From: Hemerocallis citrina
Taxonomy: Eukaryota; Streptophyta; Magnoliopsida; Asparagales; Asphodelaceae
Direction: 5' to 3'
DNA length: 64,000 bases
Assembly: GCA_017893485.1 (NCBI GenBank)
Contig: CM030367.1
Location: 89,540,910 to 89,604,909 of the forward strand
Under the pieces are notes generated by a model that was not told the DNA's origin, made no database searches, and worked only from the letters and a program-made list of their open reading frames with translations. A program made the translations under genes and the position numbers. Below are positions 23,491 to 35,691 of the stretch, piece by piece. Within the stretch, counting starts at the first letter, position 1. Each line of letters opens with the position of its first letter.

Positions 23491-24125
23491 TATAATATAT
23501 ATTTTTAAAATCAAATATAAATTATACATGTAAATTATGCACTTTTTGTGGGTATCAAAAGTTGGTACAAAAATTCATTGGCATATATGGGACAGAAAAT
23601 TAGGGAAGCAAGATCTCTCTCATGGATACTAGTAGGAAATAATTCTAACCAATAAACATAATTTGAATTTAGACTTTATGAATGCCGGCTGTCTATCAAA
23701 GTTTCTTTTTTTCGGGTGAAGCAAAATTTTGACAGATGGAACAACTTTTGTGAATATTCCAAAACTTGTAGTTAAATTATGCTATTTGTTACTAAAATGT
23801 AGAAAGGCAGGACTTTAGCAGATACAAAGCAAATAGCCCTGTTAACGAATAACTATGCAAAACTCAGCCTGAGTGCACATACACAACAATGCATAAACTT
23901 AAAATGAATGTGCTGAAAGAAAAACATTAATGAGCCCGCAAGGAAATTCCTTTATAGTTTCAACCTGGAGGATGAATTAATGAATATCAATTGATTGCAT
24001 TGATGTATCTAAAGCACTGTTATACAAGCTTAATGCTAGACATGAGAATGATTTCATGAGTGCAAGTATTTCTTTACAGTTAATATGTATATAAAAATTA
24101 AGACCTGAATACAATTAGCTGTATT
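23491..24125. other. Unassigned AT-rich DNA
   Basis: No ORF, repeat or motif that I can support in this stretch. Confidence 0.4.
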
Positions 24126-25660
24126 AAGAGCGAGGATTTAAGAGTCCTAGTAAAAGATGAGGAAATTAATGAAAGATGGCGAAATTACTTTGAGAAATTA
24201 TTAAATGAAAATGTTGTGGGCAACTTAATTTTAGAGGACTCGAGGGAGAGTCGAGAGCATATATTTTTCCATAGAATTAGGTCATCGAATGTTCGAAATG
24301 CTTTAGGAAGGATGAAAATATGAAAAGATTTAGGGCCGGAAGTATACCCATTGAAGTTTGGTAGTGCCTTGGGGATGTAGGAGTGAGTTGGCTAACAAAA
24401 TTATTTAATGAAATTTTGAGAACTAAGAAGATACCCAATGAATGGAAAAAGAGTATTTTAGTACCTATATATAAAAATAAAGGAGATATACAAAGTTGCT
24501 CAAACTACTGAGGAATTAAATTAATGAGTCATACGATGAAAATTTGGGAGATAGTGATCGAACATAGACTGAGACTGGAAACTACAGTGTTTGAGAATCA
24601 GTTTGGGTTTATGCTGGGGAGGTCAACAATGGAAGCAATTTATGTACTGAGGAGACTTATGGAAAAATATAGGAAGAGTAAGAAAGATCTAAATATGGTT
24701 TTTATAGATCTAGAAAAAATATATGATAAAGTCCCTACAGACATAGTATGGTGGGTGTTAAATAATAAAAGAGTAACTATTCGGTATATTGAGGTAATTA
24801 AGGATATATATGAATGGACAACAACTACAATTAGAACAAACACAGGAGAGACAAGTGATTTTCCTATTACAGTAGGTTTACACCAAGGTTCGGCTTTAAG
24901 CCCCTACCTCTTTACTTTGGTTATGGATGAATTGACGCGAGGAATATAAGATGAGATGCCTTGGTGTATGCTTTTTACCGATGACATCGTCGTAGTTGAC
25001 GAGACTAGAGCTGGAGTCAATGCTAAATTAGAATTGTGGAGAGAAACTTTGGAAGCTAGAGGCTTTAAAATAAGCAGAACTAAAACAGAGTATATAGAGT
25101 GTAATTTTAGTGAAATTCGAAACACAACTGAGGAAGTAGTGAAGCTTGATGGCCAAGAGATACGTAAGAGAGACCGTTTCCGATATTTAGGCTCGATTAT
25201 ACAAAGAGATGGGGAGATTTGTGAAGATGTTACACATAGGATCCAAGCATGGTGGCTTAAGTGGAGAAGTACCAGTGGTGTTCTGTATGACAAACGTATA
25301 CCTTTGAAGTTGAAGGAAAAAATTTATAGGACGGCTGTTAGACCAGCAATGATGTATGGAGCAGTGTTGGGCAACAAAGAAACAACATGTCCAAAAAATG
25401 AGTGTAGCGGAGATGAAGATGCTAAGATGGATGTGTGGTAAAACAAAGATAGAATTAGAAATGAGCATATACGAGACATGTTAAAGGTAGCTCCAATCCA
25501 AGATAAGTTAAGAGAGAATGCCTCAGGTGGTTTGGACATGTCACACGCAGACCTAGTGGTGCCCCCGTTAGAAAGAGTGATTTGATAAGTATTGATGGTA
25601 GAGTTAGGGGTATAGGAAGACCTAAACTAACTTGGATGAAAACGGTGAAAAAAGATTTTT
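24126..25660 (+). pseudogene. RTE-like LINE reverse transcriptase, 5'-truncated and broken
   Basis: Starts in the region before the RT (LRVLVKDEEINERWRNYFE near 24,140), then the RT blocks ENQFGFMLGRSTMEAIYVLR (24,594-24,653), MVFIDLEKIYDKVP (near 24,700), VGLHQGSALSPYLF (near 24,870) and FTDDIVVVDE (near 24,974). It ends with the tail GRPKLTWMKTVKKD near 25,615-25,657. An RTE-type order with no zf-RVT domain. Breaks: several stops and shifts before 24,524 and TAA at 24947-24949. The endonuclease half is absent, as in 5'-truncated LINE copies. Confidence 0.8.
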
Positions 25661-26105
25661 TCGTAATCGTAATTGCGTCGCTCGTAAATGGCGAAAAAAG
25701 ATTTTTAATCGTCAGACGCAACTAGTAGTGGCGTTGCTCCCCAAAAATAAATTTTTTCGTAATAAAAAAAACCGAAAATGCTCAAACCTCTTGGACGAAA
25801 CTTCGAGTTGCGTCCGATACTTCCGTAATTGTCGGACGCCAAGAAATCCTTCGTCCATTGTGAAATTTAAAAAATAAATAAATATTGAATTACCCTTTTG
25901 CCCTCCTCCTCATTGAACGGCTCTTGTTTGTTTTTGTAGATCAATCCAACGGCTCTTTCTCTATCTGAATAGCTCACTAAAATTTTGTTATATATAGTAC
26001 CCATCCTGAACCCAATATTAGCATCACAATTGTCTAATTTTTTGTCAGATCTCAAGTTACTATTACCTCTCTGTCTTGTACTGAGTTATTTGTGAAAGAA
26101 AAGAA
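25661..26105. other. Hairpin-bearing leader before the PIF/Harbinger ORF
   Basis: Contains TTGCGTCCGA paired with TCGGACGCCAA (stem about 9 bp, near 25,810-25,842) and two copies of GAAAAAAGATTTTT. It could be the left end of the Harbinger element, but I could not find the matching right end. Confidence 0.35.
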
Positions 26106-26947
26106 ATGGCGAGCCGAAGTGGTGCAAGGGGGAGAGCATATACGGCTCAGGAAGATGTTCTTCTCTGCCAGAGTTGGATTAGTATAACTCAAGATCCAGT
26201 GATCGGTAACGATCAATCCGGGGCACAGTTCTGGGAGCGTATTTTTTCTACGTTTAAGGTATTATTAGGGACTCCGACCGATAGAATAGTTAGCTCACTT
26301 ACTAGTCGATTTCAACTGATTTCAAAAGAAGTAGCCGTGTTCATAGCAAAATTGAGCAATGCAACTAGTAGGGCCGGTAGTAGAACAACCGAGACGATAA
26401 GGTATGTAAAAAAAATAGGATTTAAATCCATGATTTGTATTATTTGTGTACATAATAATATTTGGAATTTCAATGTTTTCTCAGATTCGCGAAGCGAGAA
26501 TATAATATATGGCAACTTCGGGAAGAGCTTCCAAATTTAATGAATGTTATGAGATTCTTAAAGATCAGCCAAAGTTTTTATTGCGTACTACATAAGTGTT
26601 TGAACGAGTACAAAATACCCAATCTGGTGAAGGAAGTGGTAGCCAAAACTCTTCCACAATAAACAACTGGGACTCAGATATACCCGTTGATACAGATTCA
26701 CCTACACCCCTTACCCGACCACCAGGTCACTGAAACATCATAATACAAAGATATGGCTGAAGAAACAGCCATTTTTACAACTATATACAAAGAATCGCAA
26801 GATAGGAGGAATGAGATAAAAAATCGAGAACGCGATATTAAAGAACGGACCGAGGAAGATCGCAGTATGGGTATCGATCTGAACACGTTACCAATGAATC
26901 AACGATATTATTTTATGTGTAGGCAAAATGAAATTCTACAAAAATGA
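26106..26947 (+). pseudogene. PIF/Harbinger accessory Myb/NAM-type protein, broken
   Basis: ATG at 26106. Exon 1 (26106-26401) has the Myb/trihelix-like start AYTAQEDVLLCQSWISITQD, with DQSGAQFWERI after it. A donor GTATGT follows at 26402, and an acceptor TTTTCTCAG ends at 26484. Downstream text resembles the NAM-associated C-terminal part (CYEILKDQPKF near 26,535; MNQRYYFM near 26,890) but is spread over frames with stops. In PIF/Harbinger elements this second protein works with the transposase on DNA. It faces the transposase gene, 0.4 kb away on the other strand. Confidence 0.75.
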
Positions 26948-27348
26948 GGTTACAAAGATAGGTAAAGAACATTAACCCAAAATTTTGTACTTTATCTTAT
27001 TATAATTTAAGCATGCAATTTTTATTGCGAATATATCCTACGTTATTAATTTTAAATAAAGAAGAATCTTGTTTTCACAATATGGCTCGATGGTATCCTG
27101 GTTGATTAAATTGAATTTTATTTTAGAAAGAATGATCCTACGTTATAATTTTCAATTTTAATTGCGAATGTATCCTGTGTTTATAATATGACTCGATAGT
27201 TTATACCCATAATTAATCGGCTTACAATACGCTTGAAATATTATATCATGGTTCAATATTATACATTAACTACGTTTATAATTATTACCTAATACAAAGT
27301 AAAAGTTACAAGAAAATAGGAATACATAGTAATACATGCTAAGTGCAG
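26948..27348. other. AT-rich spacer between the two Harbinger genes
   Basis: Region between the 3' ends of the convergent genes; it would hold both polyadenylation regions. No ORF seen. Confidence 0.5.
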
Positions 27349-28632
27349 TTACTCATCTCCATATTGTGACCAAATATACTCCACCAGATCTTGACGAAGT
27401 GCATGGTGTTTTTGCCAGTCATGTAGAATTACATTGCGAACGAATCGGCCTTCTTCATCAATTGGTCCACCTGTGCTTGGTTCGATCTTAATCAAGTCAG
27501 AAATTTAATCATAATCATAATCGTTATTTCCTTCGTCACGTTCATCCTTAATAATCATGTTGTGTAAGATGATACATGTTTTCATAATATATGACAGACT
27601 ATCTGCATCCCACATATGTGCTGGTCCCTTCACTATTGCAAATCATGATTGTAAATCTCCAAAAACACGTTCCACATCTTTTCTTCCACCCTCTTGCATT
27701 TCTGTGAATTTCTTTTTCTTTTGGGTATCTAGTACGATGTAAGTTTTGATGATGGTTGCCAATGGTAGGTATATACCATCCGCTAAATAATAGCCCATAT
27801 TGTAATTGTGGTTGTTGATGACAAAATTAGCTGGAGGTGCACAACCATCGATAATCTCATTAAATAAAGTTGACCGGTTCAACACATTTAGATTATTATT
27901 GCATCCGGGCATTCCGAAGAATGAATGCTAGAACCAAAGATCATAAGAAGCAGCTGCTTCGAGAATAATAGTCGATTCCCGAACATGTCCTTTGTACTGT
28001 CCCTACCATGCTGCTGGACAATTTTTTCACTTCCAATGCATGCAATCTACACTACCCAACATCCCAGGAAAGCCTCGAGCACCGTTCTCTTCGAGTAGTC
28101 TTTCCACATCGGCTGGTGTTGGTTTTCTCATATATTGAGTACTAAATAAAGTATCAATTGCAAAACAAAAACGACGCAGAGTTTTCAATACCGTTGTTTC
28201 GCCTATACGTATATATTCGTCAACCGCATCAACCGCATCTCCGTACGCCAAACATTGTATTGCCACTGTAATTTTTTTATGAAGAGTTAAGTCAAGTTGT
28301 TTACAAGCATCCTGGGACTGGAGAAAATACTGATCATAACTCACTACAGCATCCAATACCCGGTTGAAGAGTTGTCGGCGCATACGGAATCGACGACGGA
28401 AAATTGAATCTGGGTAAACTGAATTTTCGGCGAAGTAGTCTTTCCACATCCGTCTATGACCTTCTTCTCTTTCCCGACGAATGTAATGACGACGATGGTT
28501 TTGTTCACTAGCTTGGATTGCCTTGCCAATCCTTACTAGACCATTGTGAACGATCCTAGCAACAACATTGTTGTCCTCCTCTGATGAATCAGAAGATGAA
28601 CTCGAGGAAGAAGGTACATGTAAATTAGCCAT
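27349..28632 (-). pseudogene. PIF/Harbinger DDE transposase (ALP1-like), broken
   Basis: ATG at 28632. Order: Ser/Asp-rich start, HTH-like region (FRRRFRMRRQLFNRVLDAV), then the DDE nuclease. First Asp is in GMLGSVDCMHW (about 28,035), second in YYLADGIYLPL (about 27,785), and the Glu in GRKDVERVFG (about 27,660). The stop is at 27349. All parts lie in one frame, interrupted by stops just after MHWK (28027), at two further points before 27,912, after GDLQS (27643) and once near 27,510. It would cut and join transposon DNA at TWA sites. Confidence 0.9.
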
Positions 28633-29459
28633 GGTTATGAGGATGGTAAATTTGTGCAGTGGGTAATTTTGGAGTTGAAGTATACAAAGTCTACTGGAGA
28701 AATAAATGTACACAGGATGATAACATATAAATACTGATCTTGCCGCTTGAAGAAGAACGAATCATCAATGTCCCATCCAATCTAAAAGTTAATAAATAGG
28801 TGTAAAAAAAGTCAAAACCTATACTTCGTAGATAGGGAAGTAACTGTGAATAATGGGCACGGAAGTGAATAAATACAAAAAATCTATCTCACTACAATCC
28901 AAGTATGAACTTTGTAGGCATGTGACTTTAATATTGTGAATACAATACCCTCAAGTCTACTTTCCCCAAGTTAATACACGATGACATTAATGCTGTGGTT
29001 ACAAATGAGAAAAACAAATTTGAAGTTGACATTAATACCATCATGTGACATTTACAAGTTGACACTTTACAAGTTGATATTAATACCATTAAGCTATATA
29101 GAAAATAAATGATGTACTATTCTTCATAATTATACTGTATTTCAGGCATAAATGAGGACGTGGATGCTCCGGTGTCATCTAAATTCAAATTCAATGGTCT
29201 ATATCGGGAATTGGACGGTCTGCTCATCGATACAGATCGCTTACATTTGGTAATTCAGGTAGAATTGATTCCTTCAAAACCATTTCTGAAAGTATTTTTC
29301 GTCAAAGTTGTGCTTTGGTGTTGCTCAATTGTTGACAACGAGTGTATAACTCCTCCTGTGGAAAGGTATAAGACATATAAAATAATGAAAGTACGTAAAT
29401 TACATTCTAACATAATAACATTTTTAAAGCTGAAAATGTATATACGATTTTGGTAACTC
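28633..29459. other. Spacer between the Harbinger and PMD genes
   Basis: Upstream region of the transposase gene, then AT-rich DNA with repeats of TTGACATTAATACCAT near 29,027-29,090. A 98-codon + strand ORF (29160-29456) has no similarity I recognise. Confidence 0.4.
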
Positions 29460-30945
29460 ACATATGATGGTTGCCCCCTATAATGAAACGGGACATTGAT
29501 ATTAGCGTCCAAATTCTTGATAAGAGTACCACCTTGAAAAAGTGGCACTTCAACGTAAGGTTGACCAAGACTGAATTATCTACAGTGGATTGACTTGGAT
29601 ACTCGGCCGGTAGCCAAAATGGAGGTGCAACATATGGCAACTGAGCGGAAGGATCTCTAATTGATGCTGGCTAATGAAATTGACATTTGCTACATGGGAG
29701 AGTGTCGGAATGATTTGACCAATTGAAACCTTTGCCCAATACTGATCATAAGTGATCTGCTCTATACAACGTATGAAAGGTGATGCTTCAATAGGTTCAG
29801 GAAGTGTAGTACTGGATGTCATGAAACGCATGAGAGGAGGTGGAACTTTTGGGATAGCAATTACTCCAGTAAGTTGCCGAATACAACGATCACCAAGATA
29901 CCATACACCCTGCAATCAAATGTTTACTTTAGCATAACCAAATTATTTCCTCAAAGTATTGTACATAAATATGACAAAAATTAATATACTTGGCCGCAGT
30001 ACGTAAAAGCATGTCGATAACGTGAAATGAATTTGGTAGCTTCAATTTCATATACGTCTTTAATTGTTGAACTATTATATGGCTGCCAAATGATGAAGGA
30101 AGAAAGACGCATCTCCAACTGATCACGAGCCATCGATTGATTATAGCTAATAGGATCATATCGGCCTAAATCCAAGAATTCTTTATTCCATCTAATAATT
30201 TTTGGCCATGCATCAGAATTAGCCATGTGAGTCTCCATAAGGATGTTCCTATCTTTAACTGAAATTCAGCAATTTGTGTATTCATAAGCCCAGTACTGTA
30301 AAACATAATTATCAAATATGTTACGAACATCACAATTTAAATAACATAATGATATTATTCGACTAAAATTAGTATCTAATATAATTAGTATTACCTCCAA
30401 CACTTGCCACGACCCATTAAATCACTTCACTTTAAGTCTGCTATATGAGTCCAAAGACAAATACAGCAGTGCAAGTGCATGACTACCCCAATCGTATTTG
30501 ACAACAACATTCAGGTCTACAACTGTGGCTAGCCAACCACACCTTACTAACGCAACACCATTAGGGTAAAGAAATGCACCGAGAAAGTGCATAAAGAAAG
30601 CTCGTGCAATCTTCGTTGTTAGTGCCATATTGGTTTCGGCTGCTTCAATCATAGTATCGGTAAAATAAATTTTGAAAAATGAATATACCTTGTGATTTTC
30701 AATCATCTACTGTTAATTCCGGAAAGAAGCGAGTCTGAACAATTTGGAAAGTATAGGCCTCGTCGTCATATGGAGGCAAGTCGCAGATACCAATAGGAAT
30801 CCCCATAAGCATAACCCAATCCAATGGAGTGAAACCCAACACACCACACGGTAGGTGGAAAGAGTGGGTAGTGTCCCACCATCTCTCTACGAGTGCCTCG
30901 ACGAGCCGATTCAACGACTTGTTTGTATTGATTTTCATGAAACGA
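29460..30945 (-). pseudogene. Plant mobile domain (PMD, MAIN-like) gene, broken
   Basis: Minus-strand exons in order: 30938-30717 with LVEALVERWWDTTHSFHLPC and the LMGIPIG block; 30706-30422 with AFFMHFLGAFLYPN and YDWGSHALALLYLSLD; about 30238-29981; and 29915-29580 with QGVWYLGDRCIRQL. These are blocks of the plant mobile domain found in MAIN/MAIL and phosphatase-7-like long-form proteins and in transposons. Frames change between blocks; some changes may be introns, but a TGA/TAA-rich gap after the first block points to decay. In plants PMD proteins are tied to silencing of transposons. Confidence 0.75.
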
Positions 30946-31010
30946 TGTCATCCTGCCTGCTCTACTAGTTGTTTAATCAGTAGGACCCATGAGCAGTACT
31001 GATTGTACAT

Positions 31011-31115
31011 CTTGATTTTGGATTTTGGATTTTGGATTTTGCATGGTTTGATTTTGGATTTTGGATTTTGGATTTTGGATTTTACCACAGTACCAACTAG
31101 CATGGTTTGATTTTG
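31011..31115 (+). repeat. Degenerate (GATTTTG)n tandem repeat
   Basis: Heptamer GATTTTG repeated about a dozen times in two blocks, separated by GCATGGTTTG, which occurs twice. It differs from the plant telomere unit, so no telomeric role is proposed. Confidence 0.85.
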
Positions 31116-31585
31116 GATTTTGCTCTTCACTGAGTTCACTTTTCATTTATACAAATTAGATGATAAATTAGATTTTGTTCTTCACTTCATGTTATTGTTC
31201 TTCACTACTTCACTGATAAGTATGAAATTGAAGTATAAATTAGATTTTTTTCTTCACTTCTTCACTGTTAGTTTGTTCTTTACTTCCTTTACTGTTGATT
31301 GTTAAATTGTTAATAGTTAGTTTGTAATGTTATGTTAATACTTAATAGTTAATAGTAAGTTCACCACTTCACTGCCTAATTCACTGTTATTGTTAATTGA
31401 CTTAATTCTAATTCTAATTGTTAGTGTTAATAGTTAGTGCAATGTTATTTTAATTGTAGAGAGTTAATACATAATAGTTCACTAACAATTACTCAATTAG
31501 TTCATTCTAATTGTTAGTTTTTACTTTTTAGTTATAAATTTTAATACTTTTTTGTTTTCATTTGCATTATATATTTTCTTTGAGA
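31116..31585. other. T-rich leader before the hAT gene
   Basis: Low-complexity DNA built from TTCACTTC, TTGTTAATAGTTAGT and similar pieces. No ORF. It may be the 5' subterminal region of the hAT element. Confidence 0.4.
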
Positions 31586-33806
31586 ATGACTTCTATGGGT
31601 CCGAGTAATGAACCTCCTAATGAGGAAGATCTCAGCAACCCTCTATGAAAATATGTCACAAAGTTAGTAAAGGAGCTGGGTGGGGGTGGAAATGTGAGGT
31701 GGGAATGTAGTTTTTGTAAAAAGAGTTATAGTAGTTCATACACAAGGGTTAGAGGTCATTTGTTAAAGATACAAGGGCACGGAATCAGTGCATGCAATAA
31801 GGTTAAGATGAATGAGCTTGTTAAAATCCAAAATGCGGACTAACAATCGAAGGTTAAAATAGCTCAAAGAGCTCCAAAGAAAGTGCCATTACCACCGTCA
31901 TCTTCTAGTGGTTCGGTGAGTGCCTCTAATATGCTTGCTGCCGGTAGCTTAGATTTGAAGAGGTGAGAGACAAATATTAGTGGCCCAAGTAGTGCAATCG
32001 GAAAGGCCTTTAACAATGCGGCCCGAGATCAATTGCATGAAGAAATTGCACGAATGTTTTATACGGGAGGGTTGCCATTTAACATAGCAAGGAATCCATA
32101 TCATGAGAGTTCGTATACTTTTGCCGCCAACAATGCACTTGCGGGTTATATTCCACCGGGGTACAATATGTTGAGAACAACTCTCTTACAAAGAGAGAGA
32201 ACTAATGTTGAATGGTTGTTGCAACCGATTAGGGACACGTGGAAGGAGAAAGGAGTGAATATTGTTAGTGATGGATGGAGTGACTCACAAAGGAGGCCGC
32301 TTATCAATTTAATCACTGTTACGGAAGGAGGGCCTATGTTTCTAAAGACGATAGATTGTTCGGGAGAAGTGAAGGATAAATTCTTCATTGCCAATTTATT
32401 GAAGGAGACCATTATTTGGGTTGGGCATGAAAAAGTTGTTCAAGTAATAACGGATAATGCGGCAAATCGCAAGGCGGCGGGACAACTAATTGAAGCTCAA
32501 TTCCCTATAATTTTTGGACTCCATGTGTTGTGCACACTCTTAATCTTGTATTTAAGAACATTTGTGGCGCAAAGAATGTTGAGTCCAATCAAATTGTATA
32601 TGATGAATGTGGGTGGATATTGGACATTTCAGGAGATGCAGTGCAAATTAAAAATTTCATATTGAATCATTCAATGAGGCTAGCCATTTACAATGAGTTT
32701 GTTCCGTTGAAATTGCTTTCGGTGGCGGAGACTCGCTTTGTTAGTGCCATTATCATGCTTAGACGATTTAAGCTCTTAAAGCAAGGTCTTATTTCCATGG
32801 TGACTAGTGAAAAATAGGCTTGTTATCGTGATGATGATGTGGGAAAAGTAAGGATTGTGAGAGAAAAGGTGTTGAATGAAGAGTGGTGGGAATCCGTCGA
32901 TTACATACTTTCTTTTACATCTCCCATATATGATATGATTCGAGTGTGTGACACGGATAGACATTGTCTCCATTTAGTTTATGGTATGTGGGATACAATG
33001 ATTGAAAAAGTGAAGGAAGCTATTTACAAGCACGAAGGAAGACAAGTTGATGAGCCATCTAGCTTCTATGATATGGTGCATAACATTCTTGTCGATTGTT
33101 GGACAAAAAATAGCACTCCACTTCATTGCTTGGCACATGCCTTGAATCCAAGGTAAAATTTAGTTTTATTAACTATTTAACTATATAAACATATTATATA
33201 CTTTTATGTTTCATTATATGGGTAATATTTTTCTCATGTTGAAGGTATTATAGCAAAGAATGGCTACTTGAGGATCCAAGAAGAGTTCCTCCATATAAAG
33301 ATCGTGAGATCTATTTGGAAAGAATAAAGTGTCTTAAGAAACTCTTTCCCGATGCAGCCGATCGGTCAAGAGTTAATGTGGAGTATACCCACTTCTCGGC
33401 AAAAACGGGAGCATTTAATGATATTGATTCTATTAGTGATCGAGGTTTATTGGACGCACATGATTGGTGGTCCGTTCATAGACCCCTTGCTCCTATGCTT
33501 AAAACCATAGCTATGAAACTCCTTATGCAACCTTCTTCTTCATCTTGTGCCGAGCAAAATTGGAGCACTTACTCTTTTGTGCATTCCTTGAAAAGGAACA
33601 AGTTGACCCCACAACGAGCAGAAGACTTGGTGTATGTTCATAGCAATCTTCGCCTTCTATCAAGAAGATCACCCTAATATGGTATATGAGAGATGAAGAT
33701 GTGGGATATAGGTGGAGATTCATTTGATTCATTTGAAGATGTTGGAGTGCTTGAGGTGGCTAGCCTTTCATTGGATGAGCCAGAATTGGAACATGTGACC
33801 CGATGA
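31586..33806 (+). pseudogene. hAT transposase, BED and DUF659 type, broken
   Basis: ATG at 31586. BED zinc finger near 31,690-31,795 (C-x2-C in WECSFCKKSY, then H-x-C in the GHLLKIQGHG...C block); DUF659 core near 32,035-32,500 (ARMFYTGGLPFN, VSDGWSDSQRRPLINL, VQVITDNAANRKAAG); later catalytic part 32,530-33,152. An intron 33153-33244 (GT...AG) is followed by the hAT C-terminal dimerisation region (WWSVHRPLAPMLKTIA, SSSSCAEQNWS). Breaks: stops near 31,646, 31,842 and 31,967, a frameshift near 32,510, and a stop near 32,817. It would excise and insert its element with 8-bp duplications. Confidence 0.85.
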
Positions 33807-34445
33807 TGTTGGCGTGGTGGATATGGATGAAGAAGGACCATCAAGCGAGAGAAATTCCATCGTGATAATATTTGTAGTGAACTACTGATATTTGTATTGA
33901 AATTTGAACTTGTAATGAATGAAATATTTTGTGATGTTTTTGAATGTCTTTGTCTTTAATTGCTAATGCAGTTCTACTTCCTTGCTACACTTACCATTAT
34001 ATTATTCACAAGTTATTTTGTTGCTTCAGATGCAGATAGACATGCAAGATAAATAATTTACACAACACCACATTCAGTTTACCAGCGTCAGAATACATGT
34101 TTAATTTGATTTGGTACTTTTAATCATGAATGTGCCTTTTTTTTGTAGTCTCAAACATGGAAGATGAGGTATCAATCATCCCCAGCAAGCAAAGAAAGCT
34201 TCACACTACAAGGTCGTATCATATCCATATGTATTGTTTCACACCAGAAGGCTTCAACCAAAGGAATCTTCACACCAGCAAGCGAAGGAAGCTTCAACCA
34301 AAGGAATATTCACCTGCAACAAGTAAGACAAGTAGTTAGTAATGTATTGTTTCTTTTTAGGACTTTTATATTTCTAGTTATAATTTTTTTGAATTTTATA
34401 TTTTTTTAACATAATATATATTAAATTTATTATTTTTATATACAA
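33807..34445. other. hAT 3' flank
   Basis: AT-rich, with a twice-repeated phrase around GAAGCTTCA...AACCAAAGGAAT near 34,185-34,310. The small ORFs here arise from that repeat. Confidence 0.4.
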
Positions 34446-34548
34446 CGTACTCTTAACGTACCCGTATCCTAAATTTTTGAGAAATCACGTATCCACGTAC
34501 CCGATTCGTATCGTACCCGTATCTCGTACCCGTGTCCGTGCTACATAG
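34446..34548 (+). repeat. ACGTACCCGTATC-type subterminal repeats
   Basis: At least six variants of CGTACCCGTATC/CGTATCGTACCCG in 100 bp, ending near GTGCTACATAGGT. Clusters like this are typical of DNA-transposon ends, and the hAT gene is the obvious candidate. No matching left end found. Confidence 0.55.
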
Positions 34549-35036
34549 GTTCTAGAACACTTGCAAAACCAAAACATGACAACCCTAAAGCATTCACTCA
34601 TTTATGAATAGATGACTAGATACATTTCATGTCATTTCTTTCAGAGCATTGGTGAACTGTCATTTGAGAAGATAAAGCATTATAGCCCATTTTTTTGAGT
34701 TATATTTCCTCATAGAAACACCAATAACTTCATGTACAACTGTATATTTTGCAGCAACTCAATTAGCAAAACACATGATGTTTTATAGACAACTGCATAA
34801 TGACAGTTATGATTATACATCTATTTACATGAAGAAATACACAGTACACTACTATGGTAACGGCACAACAATTACTTCCACTTATCTTTAATCTACAGCA
34901 CTTGCACAAAGTGCAAAATTTAAATGCATCATGAATTGAGCTAAATAACATATACATTGTGCTCATGGCAGTTAAATTTATAAAAGAACATACAGATTCA
35001 ACCTAAAACACCCAAATAGGACGATTATTATGAAGA
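34549..35036. other. Unassigned DNA
   Basis: AT-rich; nothing I can support apart from a small duplication of TAGGACGATTATTATGA at 35,015-35,065, which crosses into the next region. Confidence 0.35.
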
Positions 35037-35500
35037 TTATTCTTCATAAATAGGACGATTATTATGAGAGAGGAGCAATACCTGGTAGGCGAAGAGGGAG
35101 AAGGAGAAGGGGAGGCGGCGGCGCAGGGAGAGGCGACAGCACAGGACGAGGCGACTGCGCAGAGAAAAGGTCGACGGTGGGGCGCATGGCGGAGATTGAC
35201 GGTGGGGATTGACAAGGATTTGGGACAGAAATTGAGGGGATTCGGGTTTTGGATTAGGGTTTGTGAGAGGATTGGGGTTTTGTTTGGATGAGAAATATGT
35301 AAAAGCTAGGGTTTGACATATGGCTGGGGGGACAGCGGCGGGAGGAGGGGGACGACGACGGTGGTGGGGAGGGGATTTGGAGATCGGTTTGGTGAGAGAG
35401 GGAGATAGAAGTTTTAAAGGGAGGATGGAAATAATTGGGGGGGTGAGGAGAGAGGGAAATGAAATATTTGGGAGAAATTTTGGCGATTTTTTTTGGGTTC
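35037..35500 (-). other. GC-rich leader-like region of the CACTA-like element
   Basis: On the - strand it is a C/T-rich leader with several open frames (the longest 229 codons, Pro/Ser-rich) and a possible donor CTACCAG|GTATTG near 35,080. Such a leader just inside the terminus is common in plant CACTA elements. The ORF composition reflects base bias, so I do not call a protein. Confidence 0.4.
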
Positions 35501-35691
35501 CTACCCCAGCATTTTTCGTAAAAACGCCAGTACAGACTACCCATATTCCGGCATTTGTTATAAACACCGGTAAAAAATGCCGGTATAGAGTAGGCTTAAA
35601 ATAAGAGTGCTCCATCCCGGCGTTTCTTATTAACGCGTTTCTTATAAACGCTGGGGAAAAAATGACGGGACAGACGTTGCGGTTTGTAGTG
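35500..35691 (-). repeat. Right CACTA-like terminus and subterminal repeats
   Basis: Ends GGTTTGTAGTG at 35691. Modules such as CCGGTGTTTATAACAAATGCCGG match the left end in inverted orientation. Confidence 0.6.

Larger units (their letters stand above)
21224..35691 (-). mobile_element. CACTA-like element or remnant with nested content
   Basis: Left end CATTACAAACC (21224) and right end GGTTTGTAGTG (35691) are near-perfect inverted CACTACAAACC termini. Both are followed inward by the same subterminal family of CCGGYGTTTATAAACGCCGGGATAG-like palindromes. The flanks GTC and GTT nearly match a 3-bp target duplication. The C/T-rich leader at 35037-35500 suggests the 5' end is on the right. No CACTA transposase is visible between the ends; other elements and a P5CS fragment fill the space. 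The ends could instead belong to two separate damaged copies. Confidence 0.45.

Noticed and set aside
31011..31115. Interstitial telomere repeat
   Set aside because: The heptamer GATTTTG is not the plant TTTAGGG unit, and it is interrupted.
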